Positions 33,413 to 40,838 of a stretch of 64,000 nucleotides of DNA are shown piece by piece. The position numbers and the translations under genes were made by a program. The notes below the pieces were generated by a model. It made no database searches, was not told where the DNA came from, and saw nothing but the letters and a program-made list of their open reading frames with translations. This DNA comes from Bacillota bacterium (GTDB lineage: Bacteria > Bacillota > Clostridia > Lachnospirales > Lachnospiraceae), in NCBI GenBank assembly GCA_023418475.1, contig JAEZZO010000002.1, positions 198,386 to 262,385 of the forward strand, read 5' to 3'. Each line of letters starts with the position of its first letter. Within the stretch, counting starts at the first letter, position 1.

Positions 33413-35041
33413 GTGTCAATAAGAAAAAGAATAACAGCTGTTGCCATGATAGTATGCTTATCATTTTGTATTGTAAATACAAATTATAAGACTGCTGAAG
33501 CTTCCGGTCTTGAAGCTCTCTTACCCTTTGTAGAAAGTGCTGCCGGAGGACTTGCTGGATTAAGTCTCGGAGGATTAATAGCCATTGTATTAAGTATGAC
33601 AGCTGTAGGATATGGAACAGAATTAGCAATAGATAAATGGAATGATCCTGCTAGTCAATTCCAGGCACAGCTAAAATCAGAAACAAATTCAGTTGTATCC
33701 GGATGGTTCAACAGACTAAAAGATAATTTTGTATCTGTTAAGGATGGTGTAACAACACTTGGTGATGTAATTAAAAAAGGCTTAGATTATAATATTTGGG
33801 ATTTTGTTTTACCAGCAGACAAGAATGTTACTGTTGATCTTCCAGTTGATATTCAAGCATATACGAAAGCTTTTCTTGAAAAATACACTGGAACAAAATT
33901 AGCACCAGGTACATATTCTTCAAATTCTTTTGTTATGGAAGAAATTGCAAAGAAATATAATGTAGAATTATATCAATATTGTGTTGATAATCCTTGGAAA
34001 GCTTATAAATATATAATACTAGAAAGTATGGATTATGATAGTAATTATGGGATTCAACATAGTTTAAGTATATTAGCATCAAATAATGTATTCGGTACAG
34101 ATATATATCAAAATGGTTATGATTATTTTGTAAAAGCAACAAATACTGATTCGGCTTTTTATAGTGCAGTTGGTTCACCAAATTATCCTAAACCTATGTC
34201 GTTAGTTAATGGTCATATGAATTTAATAAAAGATTATAAAATAGCGTTATCTACAGGTTGTAGTAATTTATCAGCATTAACGGACATAAGAATGTGTTTT
34301 GGTAAAATATTATATGCGAATTGTGCAATTACATATAATGGTGTAACAAGACCTTCAGATGAAACGGTAATAACAATTCCGGAGAGTGGTTATAAATTTA
34401 AAGACACAACATTAGGAATACCAAAACAAAATGCACTTAAAGTAAATGACTATTTAATTGATACTGTAAAAGATATCGATTTAAATAATGTCAAATCAAC
34501 CGATACTGTTGTAAAAGCTATTAAAGATGCTGATGAGGTGGCACAAGCAAATTACAGTAATGTGATAGCTACGGATATAGCTCCTACAAAGGTTACAGAT
34601 ATACCTGACATTTATGGATTAGTTGATACACTACCTGTTCGCATAGCAAAAAGTATAGATTTGTCAAAAGGTCTTACAGATGCATTCTCACCTACAGCTA
34701 ATTTTCCAAGTCTTAATAATTTAGGTGCCAAACTAGGAAATTTCTTCGACTTCACAATTTTATACGAATATCATGAGATGATAGAAACTTTTTTTACTGA
34801 ACGTATCAATAACAATTCTCCTCCGGTATTTAAGATCTATTTAAAACAAAGTGGATTTAGTTATTATAAAAACTTACCGGATTCTATTACCGTTATCAAT
34901 TTCGATTTTATGGAAAAGGAAATATTCACATGGGGTATTAGTATCAGATACTTTATAAGAAGCCTTCTAACCTTCTTTGTTGTCGGTGTATGGCTCAACA
35001 GAACAATCAAGAAATTACCTGGTGTAGTTGGAGGTTCGTAA
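33413..35041 (+). CDS. pIII-like adsorption / tip protein (542 aa)
   Basis: GTG 33413 has AAAGGAGTTAAA upstream. A signal peptide (MSIRKRITAVAMIVCLSFCI, likely cut after AEA near residue 30) is followed by a glycine-rich hydrophobic stretch (GGLAGLSLGGLIAIVLSMTA), a large extracellular part, and a C-terminal membrane anchor (SIRYFIRSLLTFFVVGVWLN) with a short basic tail. This is the order of pIII proteins, which bind the host receptor and end assembly. The middle (about 33900-34600) is clearly more AT-rich than its neighbours, as often seen for host-range regions that are exchanged. The receptor on this host is unknown. Confidence 0.78.
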   Translation: MSIRKRITAVAMIVCLSFCIVNTNYKTAEASGLEALLPFVESAAGGLAGLSLGGLIAIVLSMTAVGYGTELAIDKWNDPASQFQAQLKSETNSVVSGWFNRLKDNFVSVKDGVTTLGDVIKKGLDYNIWDFVLPADKNVTVDLPVDIQAYTKAFLEKYTGTKLAPGTYSSNSFVMEEIAKKYNVELYQYCVDNPWKAYKYIILESMDYDSNYGIQHSLSILASNNVFGTDIYQNGYDYFVKATNTDSAFYSAVGSPNYPKPMSLVNGHMNLIKDYKIALSTGCSNLSALTDIRMCFGKILYANCAITYNGVTRPSDETVITIPESGYKFKDTTLGIPKQNALKVNDYLIDTVKDIDLNNVKSTDTVVKAIKDADEVAQANYSNVIATDIAPTKVTDIPDIYGLVDTLPVRIAKSIDLSKGLTDAFSPTANFPSLNNLGAKLGNFFDFTILYEYHEMIETFFTERINNNSPPVFKIYLKQSGFSYYKNLPDSITVINFDFMEKEIFTWGISIRYFIRSLLTFFVVGVWLNRTIKKLPGVVGGS

Positions 35042-35042
35042 A

Positions 35043-35225
35043 ATGAATTATTTATCAATATATTTATTCATTCTATTTAATATTTTCCTTTTTGATATAA
35101 CAGAACTTTATTACTGCTTTAGGAACTATAAAAAGAATTTTTATCATTGTAAAGCGTGGCACTGTAAGAAATGCCGTAACTGTCAATATTCAGTATATTT
35201 TAACGGAAAGGAAATATGGCTATGA
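35043..35225 (+). CDS. Membrane-anchored Cys/His-rich small protein (60 aa)
   Basis: ATG 35043 has GGAGGTTCGTAAA upstream, one base past the pIII-like stop. An N-terminal membrane helix (MNYLSIYLFILFNIFLFDIT) is followed by a Cys/His cluster (HCKAWHCKKCRNCQYSVYF) that looks able to bind a metal ion or form disulfides. I know no filamentous-phage counterpart. It overlaps the next gene by ten bases and is translationally coupled to it. Confidence 0.65.
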   Translation: MNYLSIYLFILFNIFLFDITELYYCFRNYKKNFYHCKAWHCKKCRNCQYSVYFNGKEIWL

Positions 35226-35497
35226 TCTGGGATAATATCATGAATGTGTTTTCGTCCTATACAAGTGATTTATTTGATGGATTACCGCAAATTAAAATGC
35301 AGTTTCTTGTAGAATGGAGACCTCAATTTCAGCAAGTTTTGAATACTGTCGGCCGGGTATTTGACAATATAAATTATTTTATTCCTTTAGATGTTTTTTT
35401 AGGATTGGAAGCCATTACATACAGTTTTATTTTGTTTAAGGTTTCCTATGCAATGATACTTAGAATTAAATCTTTTATACCAACTATGGGTCATTAA
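35216..35497 (+). CDS. pVI-like minor coat protein (93 aa)
   Basis: The protein begins MAMIWDNIMNVFSSYTSDLF and has a hydrophobic C-terminal half (FIPLDVFLGLEAITYSFILF, then KVSYAMILRIKSFIP). Size and position between the pIII-like and Zot/pI genes match gene VI of Ff phages and the DUF2523-type proteins of other inoviruses, which join pIII to the virion end. An alternative ATG at 35222 has better spacing to AAAGGAA. Sequence likeness alone would not identify it. Confidence 0.65.
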   Translation: MAMIWDNIMNVFSSYTSDLFDGLPQIKMQFLVEWRPQFQQVLNTVGRVFDNINYFIPLDVFLGLEAITYSFILFKVSYAMILRIKSFIPTMGH

Positions 35498-35561
35498 TGT
35501 ATCTCATATTTAAGCAGCTGCTTTTCCGATCCGGAATCTGCAGCGTGAAAATCGAGATACA
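35498..35561. repeat. Prophage stem-loop repeat, copy 9
   Basis: TGTATCTCA ... CGAGATACA; inner stem CTGC / GCAG around TTCCGATCCGGAA, itself a small hairpin. It starts directly after the pVI-like stop and ends just before the ribosome site of the Zot/pI gene. Confidence 0.9.
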
Positions 35562-35576
35562 AAAGAGAGGATAATC

Positions 35577-36437
35577 ATGTGGAATGTATTATTTAAAATT
35601 ATTGAAATCTTATGTTTCCTAATCGGTCCCTTTGTAATAATGACAGGAATTTTTATTTTCATAGGATTACTGAAAGGTAAACGCTTCAAAAAAGGTGTAT
35701 CCAAAAAGCCAAAAACAAGAAGTACATTTTTAAGACTGTTATATGACTTCCCTAAACAATATGCAAATGACTTATTTAATCGAGATCCGGATTACTTCCG
35801 GGAATATGGTGTTCATGTAGTTGCTGGCAAACAAGGAGCTGGTAAAACTGTTACTGTTTCCTTTTTACTCCGGTACTATAAACAATGGTATCCAAATCTT
35901 AGAATTAAAACAAACTTTGGTTATCGATATGAAGACGGATCAATAGAGCATTGGACTGATATGGTTGCATCCAATAATGGAATATACGGAGAGATTGATA
36001 GTATTGATGAAGTGCAAAACTGGTTCAACAGCTTAGCATCAAAAGATTTCCCTCCGGAAATGATGACTGAAATAACTCAGCAAAGAAAACAGAGGAAAAC
36101 TATCTTATGTACTTCTCAGGTGTTTTCCCGTATTGCAAAGGCTATCAGGGAACAGACTTATCTTTTATACGAGCCTATAACTGCCTTTGGCTGCCTGACA
36201 ATTGTCAGAGTATTTTCTGTATTACTCAATGCTGAAGGTTTATCTGAAAAGAAAAAGTTACGAAGGATATTCTTCTTTGTACATGATGAAGATCTACGAA
36301 CATCATTTGATACATTCAAAAAAATCGAAAAAATGATACAGATCGGATTCAAAGATGAAACACAGCAGATCAGAAATATAGAAAATCAACAAATTCAAAT
36401 ATCTCAAAAAGGTAAAAACATAAAGATTAAAAAGTAA
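35577..36437 (+). CDS. Zot/pI-family filamentous phage morphogenesis ATPase
   Basis: The protein has 286 residues. A long hydrophobic N-terminus (residues 5-33) is followed by a basic patch and the ATPase domain: Walker A GKQGAGKT at 84-91, RIKTNFGYRYEDG, a Walker-B-like GIYGEIDSIDEVQNWF (135-150), and QQRKQRKTILCTSQVFSRIAKAIR, which fits the Zot segment after Walker B. pI drives extrusion of ssDNA through the membrane while coat proteins assemble. In Ff pI the membrane helix lies after the ATPase domain; here it is before it. This gene is the best marker that the element is an inovirus. Confidence 0.85.
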   Translation: MWNVLFKIIEILCFLIGPFVIMTGIFIFIGLLKGKRFKKGVSKKPKTRSTFLRLLYDFPKQYANDLFNRDPDYFREYGVHVVAGKQGAGKTVTVSFLLRYYKQWYPNLRIKTNFGYRYEDGSIEHWTDMVASNNGIYGEIDSIDEVQNWFNSLASKDFPPEMMTEITQQRKQRKTILCTSQVFSRIAKAIREQTYLLYEPITAFGCLTIVRVFSVLLNAEGLSEKKKLRRIFFFVHDEDLRTSFDTFKKIEKMIQIGFKDETQQIRNIENQQIQISQKGKNIKIKK

Positions 36438-36438
36438 A

Positions 36439-36492
36439 TGTATCTCAATCCAACCCGGATCTTCCAGGCTGCAGCTGCAAAAATGAGATACA
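36439..36492. repeat. Prophage stem-loop repeat, copy 10
   Basis: A 54-bp copy, TGTATCTCAA ... TGAGATACA, inner CCCGGATCTTCCAGGCTGC. It begins at the stop codon of the Zot/pI gene and lies just before the large hairpin. Confidence 0.88.
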
Positions 36493-36499
36493 AGCTTAT

Positions 36500-36563
36500 C
36501 CTGGGGGACCGGGGGCAAAGTCCTTGCCAAAGCGCAGCAGGCAAGGCGCGCCCCCGGCCCAGG
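36500..36563. other. Large GC-rich hairpin before rep, candidate origin or packaging signal
   Basis: A 64-base nested stem: CCTGGG / CCCAGG outside, CCGGGGGC / GCCCCCGG in the middle, CCTTGCC / GGCAAGG inside. It is by far the most GC-rich spot of the element and lies about 170 bp before the Rep start. Filamentous phages carry such stems as packaging signals and origins. Confidence 0.7.
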
Positions 36564-36669
36564 AAAAGCTATTTTTTTGCGCGCCACGTGCTTGTAATAC
36601 GTGGTCTCAAAATACAAGGTCAATCACCCTCAAAGCACCGTATATTAAGGAAAAACTGCCATTTTTAAA

Positions 36670-36698
36670 ATTTGCTCAAAGTGGGGGTCTGAGCAAAT
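36670..36698. other. Hairpin near the rep start, possible nick region
   Basis: A 9-bp stem ATTTGCTCA / TGAGCAAAT with an 11-base G-rich loop, 39 bp before TTG 36737. A rolling-circle double-strand origin would be expected near here; the nick site is not identified. Confidence 0.5.
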
Positions 36699-36736
36699 AC
36701 TTTACTAAACTAAAGTGTATGAAAAGAGGTGTTGTA

Positions 36737-38380
36737 TTGCTTGATATTAATGCCTTAAAAAGCAAATTATTTAGCGAATTTTCACAAGAAAATTGTAAAT
36801 ACTGGTTTGATATAAAAAAAGACAAGTTCCTGCATAATATTGATACCTTTTATTACAGCATAAAGCTCCAGAATGACTTTACAGCCGATTCAACTGATCT
36901 ATCCTATAAGCGTACTATAAGATACTTTCAAAAGGCCATGGAAGATATATTTGAATACGGTGGCAGTAAACCATTTACTTTATTACAAGACGTACAATTA
37001 AACCTTCGGCCTTTTACATTTTCAAGATTTTATAATATCTGCATAGAATGTCCTGATCTGTATGATATCTTCATTGCATCAAAAGTTCCGGATGGTGCTG
37101 GCGGTGAAAGCGTAACATCTGAAATTGTGGTTCAGATCAGATCTTATATGCTCTGGATGTATGGTATTCATGAAAGCTTCGAACGCAGCTTCCATGTCGT
37201 CCAAAAAATATGTGATTATTTTAAACTTGAAATATCAGAAGTGAAAGAAAACCGCGTGGATTATTGTTGGCATTCAAATTATCTGCAAAACCCAGAAGAC
37301 TTCTTCCGGATCGACCGATTTACAAAAATGCAAGTTTCCCGGTTCAAGCGCGTTCATATGGAATACGCATTCAAACCAAACGATGAATATGAATGCGATT
37401 ATGTTGCCCTGGGGAAACGTTCGGATAAATGCTTTGTCCGCATTTACCTCAAAAGTAAGGAAGTAGTCGAACAGGGATATAAACCATGGTTCTTTAAATT
37501 CTGGCTCTTTAATGGGTTAATTAACCGCTATGACAATTATGTCTATGAGGAATGTTTCCGAATGCAGAAATGGCATTACGTTGACATGGCCCGAATTAAG
37601 TTCTATTCCGAATACGGTACTAATCAAGAAGATATTAGATGGTGTAAGCAGATCTTAAATGGAGAAAAAGAAGTCAGTCCTGACGTTCTTAACCGCCAGG
37701 CAAATAAGCTCACGCCAAAGATTACGCTCATAACGAATGTCGAATTTCAGACCATGCGAAAAATGAGTAAGTCCTTTCCTCTACTACCTCTCAAAGATAA
37801 TAGTAAGTACGACGTGGCCCGGAGAGTTTACGACTACATAGATAACCGGTTGCTAATAACGGATTACCTGACACATAGTACCTTAAGATTAGTACAGCCG
37901 GAAGGCGATATTAATAAAACCCGAAGGGAATACGTAGCATTCTGGGAAGCACTACGGAAAACAAAAATGATAGACTGTAAACTTCCGAATAAACGACTAA
38001 AACTAATCCGGGAATACAACCGAAACCTATGTAAAGATATCGTCAAAAGGAAAATGCTAAACAATGCGATTACTCTCGGTTTCTATACCAGAGGATTAAA
38101 TGAAGATGATGTACTGATAGATTGTACAGAGGCTTTACTAAGATTAAACGACAACGATATACATCAGATGAAAGTATCAAAAATAAAAAAATCCAGACAG
38201 TACAATGCCGATGAACTGTCTGGGCTAATAGAAGAAAATACTTTAAAAACTTATCAAATCGTTGATAGTAACGGATTAGTCTATAACAATTATAATCTGC
38301 AAAGTATCATTTGTCAAAATAAAATAAAAGGTAAAGGTGAAAAGAACGATGCCAAATCTAACATTAAAACAGGCGGTTGA
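36737..38380 (+). CDS. Replication initiator, Rep_trans / pII-like (547 aa)
   Basis: A rolling-circle initiator that would nick the plus strand and start ssDNA synthesis. Family segments are ICDYFKLEISEVKENRVDYC (Rep_trans core with R-x-D), CFVRIYLKSKEVVEQGYKPW, and EYGTNQEDIRWCKQIL. The start is uncertain: TTG 36737 has AAGAGGTG six bases upstream and is preferred; ATG 36719 has no ribosome site. The C-terminal 200 residues (from about SKYDVARRVYDYIDN) form a helical extra domain. It overlaps the integrase start by 32 bases. The catalytic Tyr is not assigned with certainty. Confidence 0.78.
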   Translation: MLDINALKSKLFSEFSQENCKYWFDIKKDKFLHNIDTFYYSIKLQNDFTADSTDLSYKRTIRYFQKAMEDIFEYGGSKPFTLLQDVQLNLRPFTFSRFYNICIECPDLYDIFIASKVPDGAGGESVTSEIVVQIRSYMLWMYGIHESFERSFHVVQKICDYFKLEISEVKENRVDYCWHSNYLQNPEDFFRIDRFTKMQVSRFKRVHMEYAFKPNDEYECDYVALGKRSDKCFVRIYLKSKEVVEQGYKPWFFKFWLFNGLINRYDNYVYEECFRMQKWHYVDMARIKFYSEYGTNQEDIRWCKQILNGEKEVSPDVLNRQANKLTPKITLITNVEFQTMRKMSKSFPLLPLKDNSKYDVARRVYDYIDNRLLITDYLTHSTLRLVQPEGDINKTRREYVAFWEALRKTKMIDCKLPNKRLKLIREYNRNLCKDIVKRKMLNNAITLGFYTRGLNEDDVLIDCTEALLRLNDNDIHQMKVSKIKKSRQYNADELSGLIEENTLKTYQIVDSNGLVYNNYNLQSIICQNKIKGKGEKNDAKSNIKTGG

Positions 38381-39341
38381 TGATTTCATATTCATGAAGT
38401 CCGCTACCTGTGTTCAAAAAACGATAGAGTATTATGAACAAAACTTAGGTTATTTTATATCCTGGTATTCAAATGAAAAACAAATTCTACCAAATGAAAT
38501 CATGTTAAAAGATATAACCGTTAAGGATCTGAACGATTACCTTATTAATTTACGAAATCGAACAGCCTTTGAAAATCATCCTATTCATAATAAAAATGAA
38601 AATAAACTTTCTAATAACACTATTCGAACATATCAACGAGCTTTAAGAGTATTCCTAAAATACTGCTTCGAAGAAAACTACATTGAAAACGATATTGGAA
38701 GGAAATTCAAATTCATTAGAGAATTAAAGAATTTAGTGTTACCATTATATGAGTATGAGGTTGACGATATAGATGCCATGTTTAATCCAAAATGCGCCCA
38801 GGGTAATAGAAATCTATGTATTGTACACCTCATGCTAGACGCAGGCCTACGTTCCGGTGAAGTGGTGGAGCTAACCGTCAATGATGTTGATTTCAGTAAA
38901 GGTATAATATATATTCGCGACAGTAAATTTAATAAATCCAGAGTAGTTCCAATGTGTCTAAAATTAAAGCAATATATGCATAAATATTATATCCTACATC
39001 GGGGTATTTCTGAAGATCAGACATATACGAGTAATATTAAAAATGAACGCTTTTTCCTTGAAGTGAGAACCCGGAAGCCGATAACCAGTGATGTAATACG
39101 TTGCCTGTTCTCCCGGATCAAAAGGACTACAGAAATCAGCCGGATATATCCTCACCTGCTCCGGCACACCTTCGCGACAAGTTACATCTTAGGCGGTGGT
39201 AATTTGGAAAGCCTTCGTATCCTTCTAGGCCATAGTGATATCGTAACGACTCAGAAGTATGTCCATCTAGCACAGACCTATCAGATCATGCATTCAGAGG
39301 TCTACAAACTTGATAGGATGTTTTTCAAGACATATTATTAG
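38349..39341 (+). CDS. Tyrosine recombinase / phage integrase (330 aa)
   Basis: A site-specific recombinase of the XerC/D-phage integrase class. The N-terminal SAM-like core-binding domain (TLKQAVDDFIFMKSATCVQK) covers 1-130. The catalytic residues are Arg168 (GLRSGEV), His269 and Arg272 (HLLRHTFAT), His295 (LLGHSDI) and Tyr304 (TTQKYVH). ATG 38349 has AAAGGTGAAAAGAACG upstream. It lies 1.4 kb from attR and is the enzyme that would insert the element into tRNA-Lys; many inoviruses instead borrow host XerC/D at dif, so a self-coded tRNA integrase is of note. No excisionase was identified. Confidence 0.93.
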   Translation: MPNLTLKQAVDDFIFMKSATCVQKTIEYYEQNLGYFISWYSNEKQILPNEIMLKDITVKDLNDYLINLRNRTAFENHPIHNKNENKLSNNTIRTYQRALRVFLKYCFEENYIENDIGRKFKFIRELKNLVLPLYEYEVDDIDAMFNPKCAQGNRNLCIVHLMLDAGLRSGEVVELTVNDVDFSKGIIYIRDSKFNKSRVVPMCLKLKQYMHKYYILHRGISEDQTYTSNIKNERFFLEVRTRKPITSDVIRCLFSRIKRTTEISRIYPHLLRHTFATSYILGGGNLESLRILLGHSDIVTTQKYVHLAQTYQIMHSEVYKLDRMFFKTYY

Positions 39342-39426
39342 TAATTGGTATACATATACATTTACATATTGATAATAAAATGAAAATCATCTAATATAGT
39401 TTTATCAAATAATAGGAGATGATTTC

Positions 39427-40347
39427 ATGCCAATTGATTCAAAAAGCCCTTTTTGGGGAATTGCATTACAACAAAATGCATTAATAGATTATGAATATTT
39501 TAGAAGATGGATTAATGATAATGAAATTAAGAAAGCCGATAATAGTAAAATTACATATATTATAAAAAATATAATTATTAATAGTGAAAAAAATTATTTT
39601 GACACTATTTTAAATGAAGGTATCAAATTATATAGAGCCAGACCAATAAGCTATTTTGAATTTGAACATATACGAAAAATAGGAATTTCAATATCAGAAG
39701 ATAATAAAATTCTTGGCTGCAATTATGAAAATTCTAAAGAAGCTCCAAGTACTAACGAAGGAAGATGTAATAAAAAGGGTGAATGTGTTGTTTATTTTGC
39801 AGAAGATGAATATACCGCTTGTTGTGAGGTAAAGCCAATATTAGGACAATTAATATCTTTATCAGAATTTCGTGTTTTAGAAAATTTAAGATTATTAGAT
39901 TTAAATAAAGAACTTAAGATTAAAAACTACAGCAAAGCAATAGAATACCAAGAAACAAATATTATTTCAATAAATAAAGTAATAGAACAAATAATGAGCG
40001 AGTTTGCAATATCTGTAATTAATACAGATGAATACAAGGTTTCACAATATATTGCATCTATAGCAAAAGAATGTGGTTACAATGGATTAAGATATCAAAG
40101 TTCACTAACTGGACAGTCTAATATTGTTATTTTCAATGGAACTGAATTTAATCATTTAGAATTTGTTCAAAGTAGAATTACTTGTTTACACTCTTTAAAA
40201 AATTGTTTTGTAGATTTTAATATGAATAATATATTAGAATGTACAAATGAATATAATGAACCTGATAGCATTATTATCGATAAAATGAAAAATGATTTAA
40301 TTATATCATTTAAATCAGAATTAACTAATAATTTTTACAACTCATAA
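39427..40347 (+). CDS. RES-domain protein, predicted NAD-consuming toxin or defense effector (306 aa)
   Basis: The C-terminal two thirds fit the RES domain, an ADP-ribosyltransferase-like fold that destroys NAD+: LYRARP (Arg70 or Arg72), VVYFAEDEYTACCEVKP with Glu134, and YQSSLTGQSNIVIF with Ser225 or Ser226. The first 60 residues are a helical extra region, with a Cys pair (CNKKGEC, 114-120) later, as in the longer stand-alone RES proteins and unlike the short RES-Xre toxins. No Xre/DUF2384 antitoxin gene is adjacent. The gene is markedly AT-rich compared with rep and integrase, so it is probably recent cargo. A role in killing infected cells or excluding other phages is inferred. Confidence 0.75.
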   Translation: MPIDSKSPFWGIALQQNALIDYEYFRRWINDNEIKKADNSKITYIIKNIIINSEKNYFDTILNEGIKLYRARPISYFEFEHIRKIGISISEDNKILGCNYENSKEAPSTNEGRCNKKGECVVYFAEDEYTACCEVKPILGQLISLSEFRVLENLRLLDLNKELKIKNYSKAIEYQETNIISINKVIEQIMSEFAISVINTDEYKVSQYIASIAKECGYNGLRYQSSLTGQSNIVIFNGTEFNHLEFVQSRITCLHSLKNCFVDFNMNNILECTNEYNEPDSIIIDKMKNDLIISFKSELTNNFYNS

Positions 40348-40350
40348 TAT

Positions 40351-40414
40351 TGTACCTCAAACTTCACGCTGCAGTTTTCCGATCCGGATTGCTGCAGTTT
40401 TTAATTGAGATACA
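40351..40414. repeat. Prophage stem-loop repeat, copy 11
   Basis: TGTACCTCA ... TGAGATACA with inner GCTGCAG TTTTCCGATCCGGA. It lies between the RES gene and the last small gene. Confidence 0.88.
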
Positions 40415-40428
40415 GAAAGGAGAAAAAT

Positions 40429-40605
40429 ATGCAAGTTGGTAGAGTAGTCCTTATACTCCCTGATACCCAGATTGACACACTTTTACAGGTTCTTAGGGAT
40501 GCAAAGAAAACAGATTTAATTAAGAGTATTGAAAGCGCCAGAAAGACAGTATTCATTGATGATTTTAGAACAGAAAAAATAACTGCTTTTAATAAAAATT
40601 CTTAA
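40429..40605 (+). CDS. Small hypothetical protein at the right end (58 aa)
   Basis: ATG 40429 has GAAAGGAGAAAAAT upstream behind repeat copy 11. The peptide MQVGRVVLILPDTQIDTLLQ continues with a basic helix (VLRDAKKTDLIKSIESARK). No family seen. It is the last gene before attR. It might be an antitoxin or partner of the RES protein, or an excision factor, but nothing proves it. Confidence 0.6.
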   Translation: MQVGRVVLILPDTQIDTLLQVLRDAKKTDLIKSIESARKTVFIDDFRTEKITAFNKNS

Positions 40606-40698
40606 CATGTTTCTGCGACATATTTTTTTAGTATCCCTTTTATATCAGGATCATGCATAATAAAGGTATCAATAAAGGAAAATAAGCCAAAGCCTTAT

Positions 40699-40807
40699 AA
40701 ATCCAGACAAAAAAAAGCACCGCCCCAGCAGCTCCTACGTCTGCCAAACCGATACCTTTTGTAAGTGCGCCTCCAGGGGCTCGAACCCTGGACACCCTGA
40801 TTAAGAG
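40699..40807. repeat. attR, 109-bp direct repeat overlapping tRNA-Lys
   Basis: Identical to 27448-27556. Here the repeat joins the 5' half of tRNA-Lys, so the host tRNA gene stays intact after insertion. Confidence 0.95.
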
Positions 40808-40838
40808 TCAGGTGCTCTACCAACTGAGCTAGAAGCGC
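40766..40838 (-). tRNA. tRNA-Lys (anticodon CTT)
   Basis: Folds fully on the minus strand: acceptor GCGCTTC / GAGGCGC with discriminator A, D-arm GCTCAGTTGGTAGAGC, anticodon stem CCTGA / TCAGG with loop CTCTTAA, T-arm CCAGGGTTCGAGCCCCTGG. CCA is not encoded. Its 3' part is the prophage integration site. Confidence 0.96.

Larger units (their letters stand above)
27448..40807. mobile_element. Integrated filamentous phage (inovirus-like prophage)
   Basis: The element lies between two identical 109-bp repeats, one including the 3' part of tRNA-Lys(CTT), with a tyrosine integrase near the tRNA end. Core genes read in the Ff-like order coat, coat, terminator, pIII-like, pVI-like, Zot/pI, then Rep and integrase. 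There is no relaxase, VirB4-like ATPase, capsid, terminase or tail gene, which argues against a conjugative or tailed-phage element. No secretin (pIV) is seen, as expected for a host without an outer membrane. Unit length from att to att is 13,251 bp, large for an inovirus. Cargo includes a RES-domain gene and a type I toxin. Function as a phage is inferred. Confidence 0.82.

Noticed and set aside
27616..40414. Stem-loop repeats as a CRISPR array or integron attC sites
   Set aside because: Spacing is irregular with whole genes between copies, no cas genes are present, and the integrase is a phage type lacking the integron-specific features; the arms do not show the GTT core of attC sites.
27448..40807. 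Element as an integrative conjugative or mobilizable element
   Set aside because: No relaxase, coupling protein or VirB4-like gene is seen; the single ATPase reads as Zot/pI and the small membrane proteins fit coat and tip genes.
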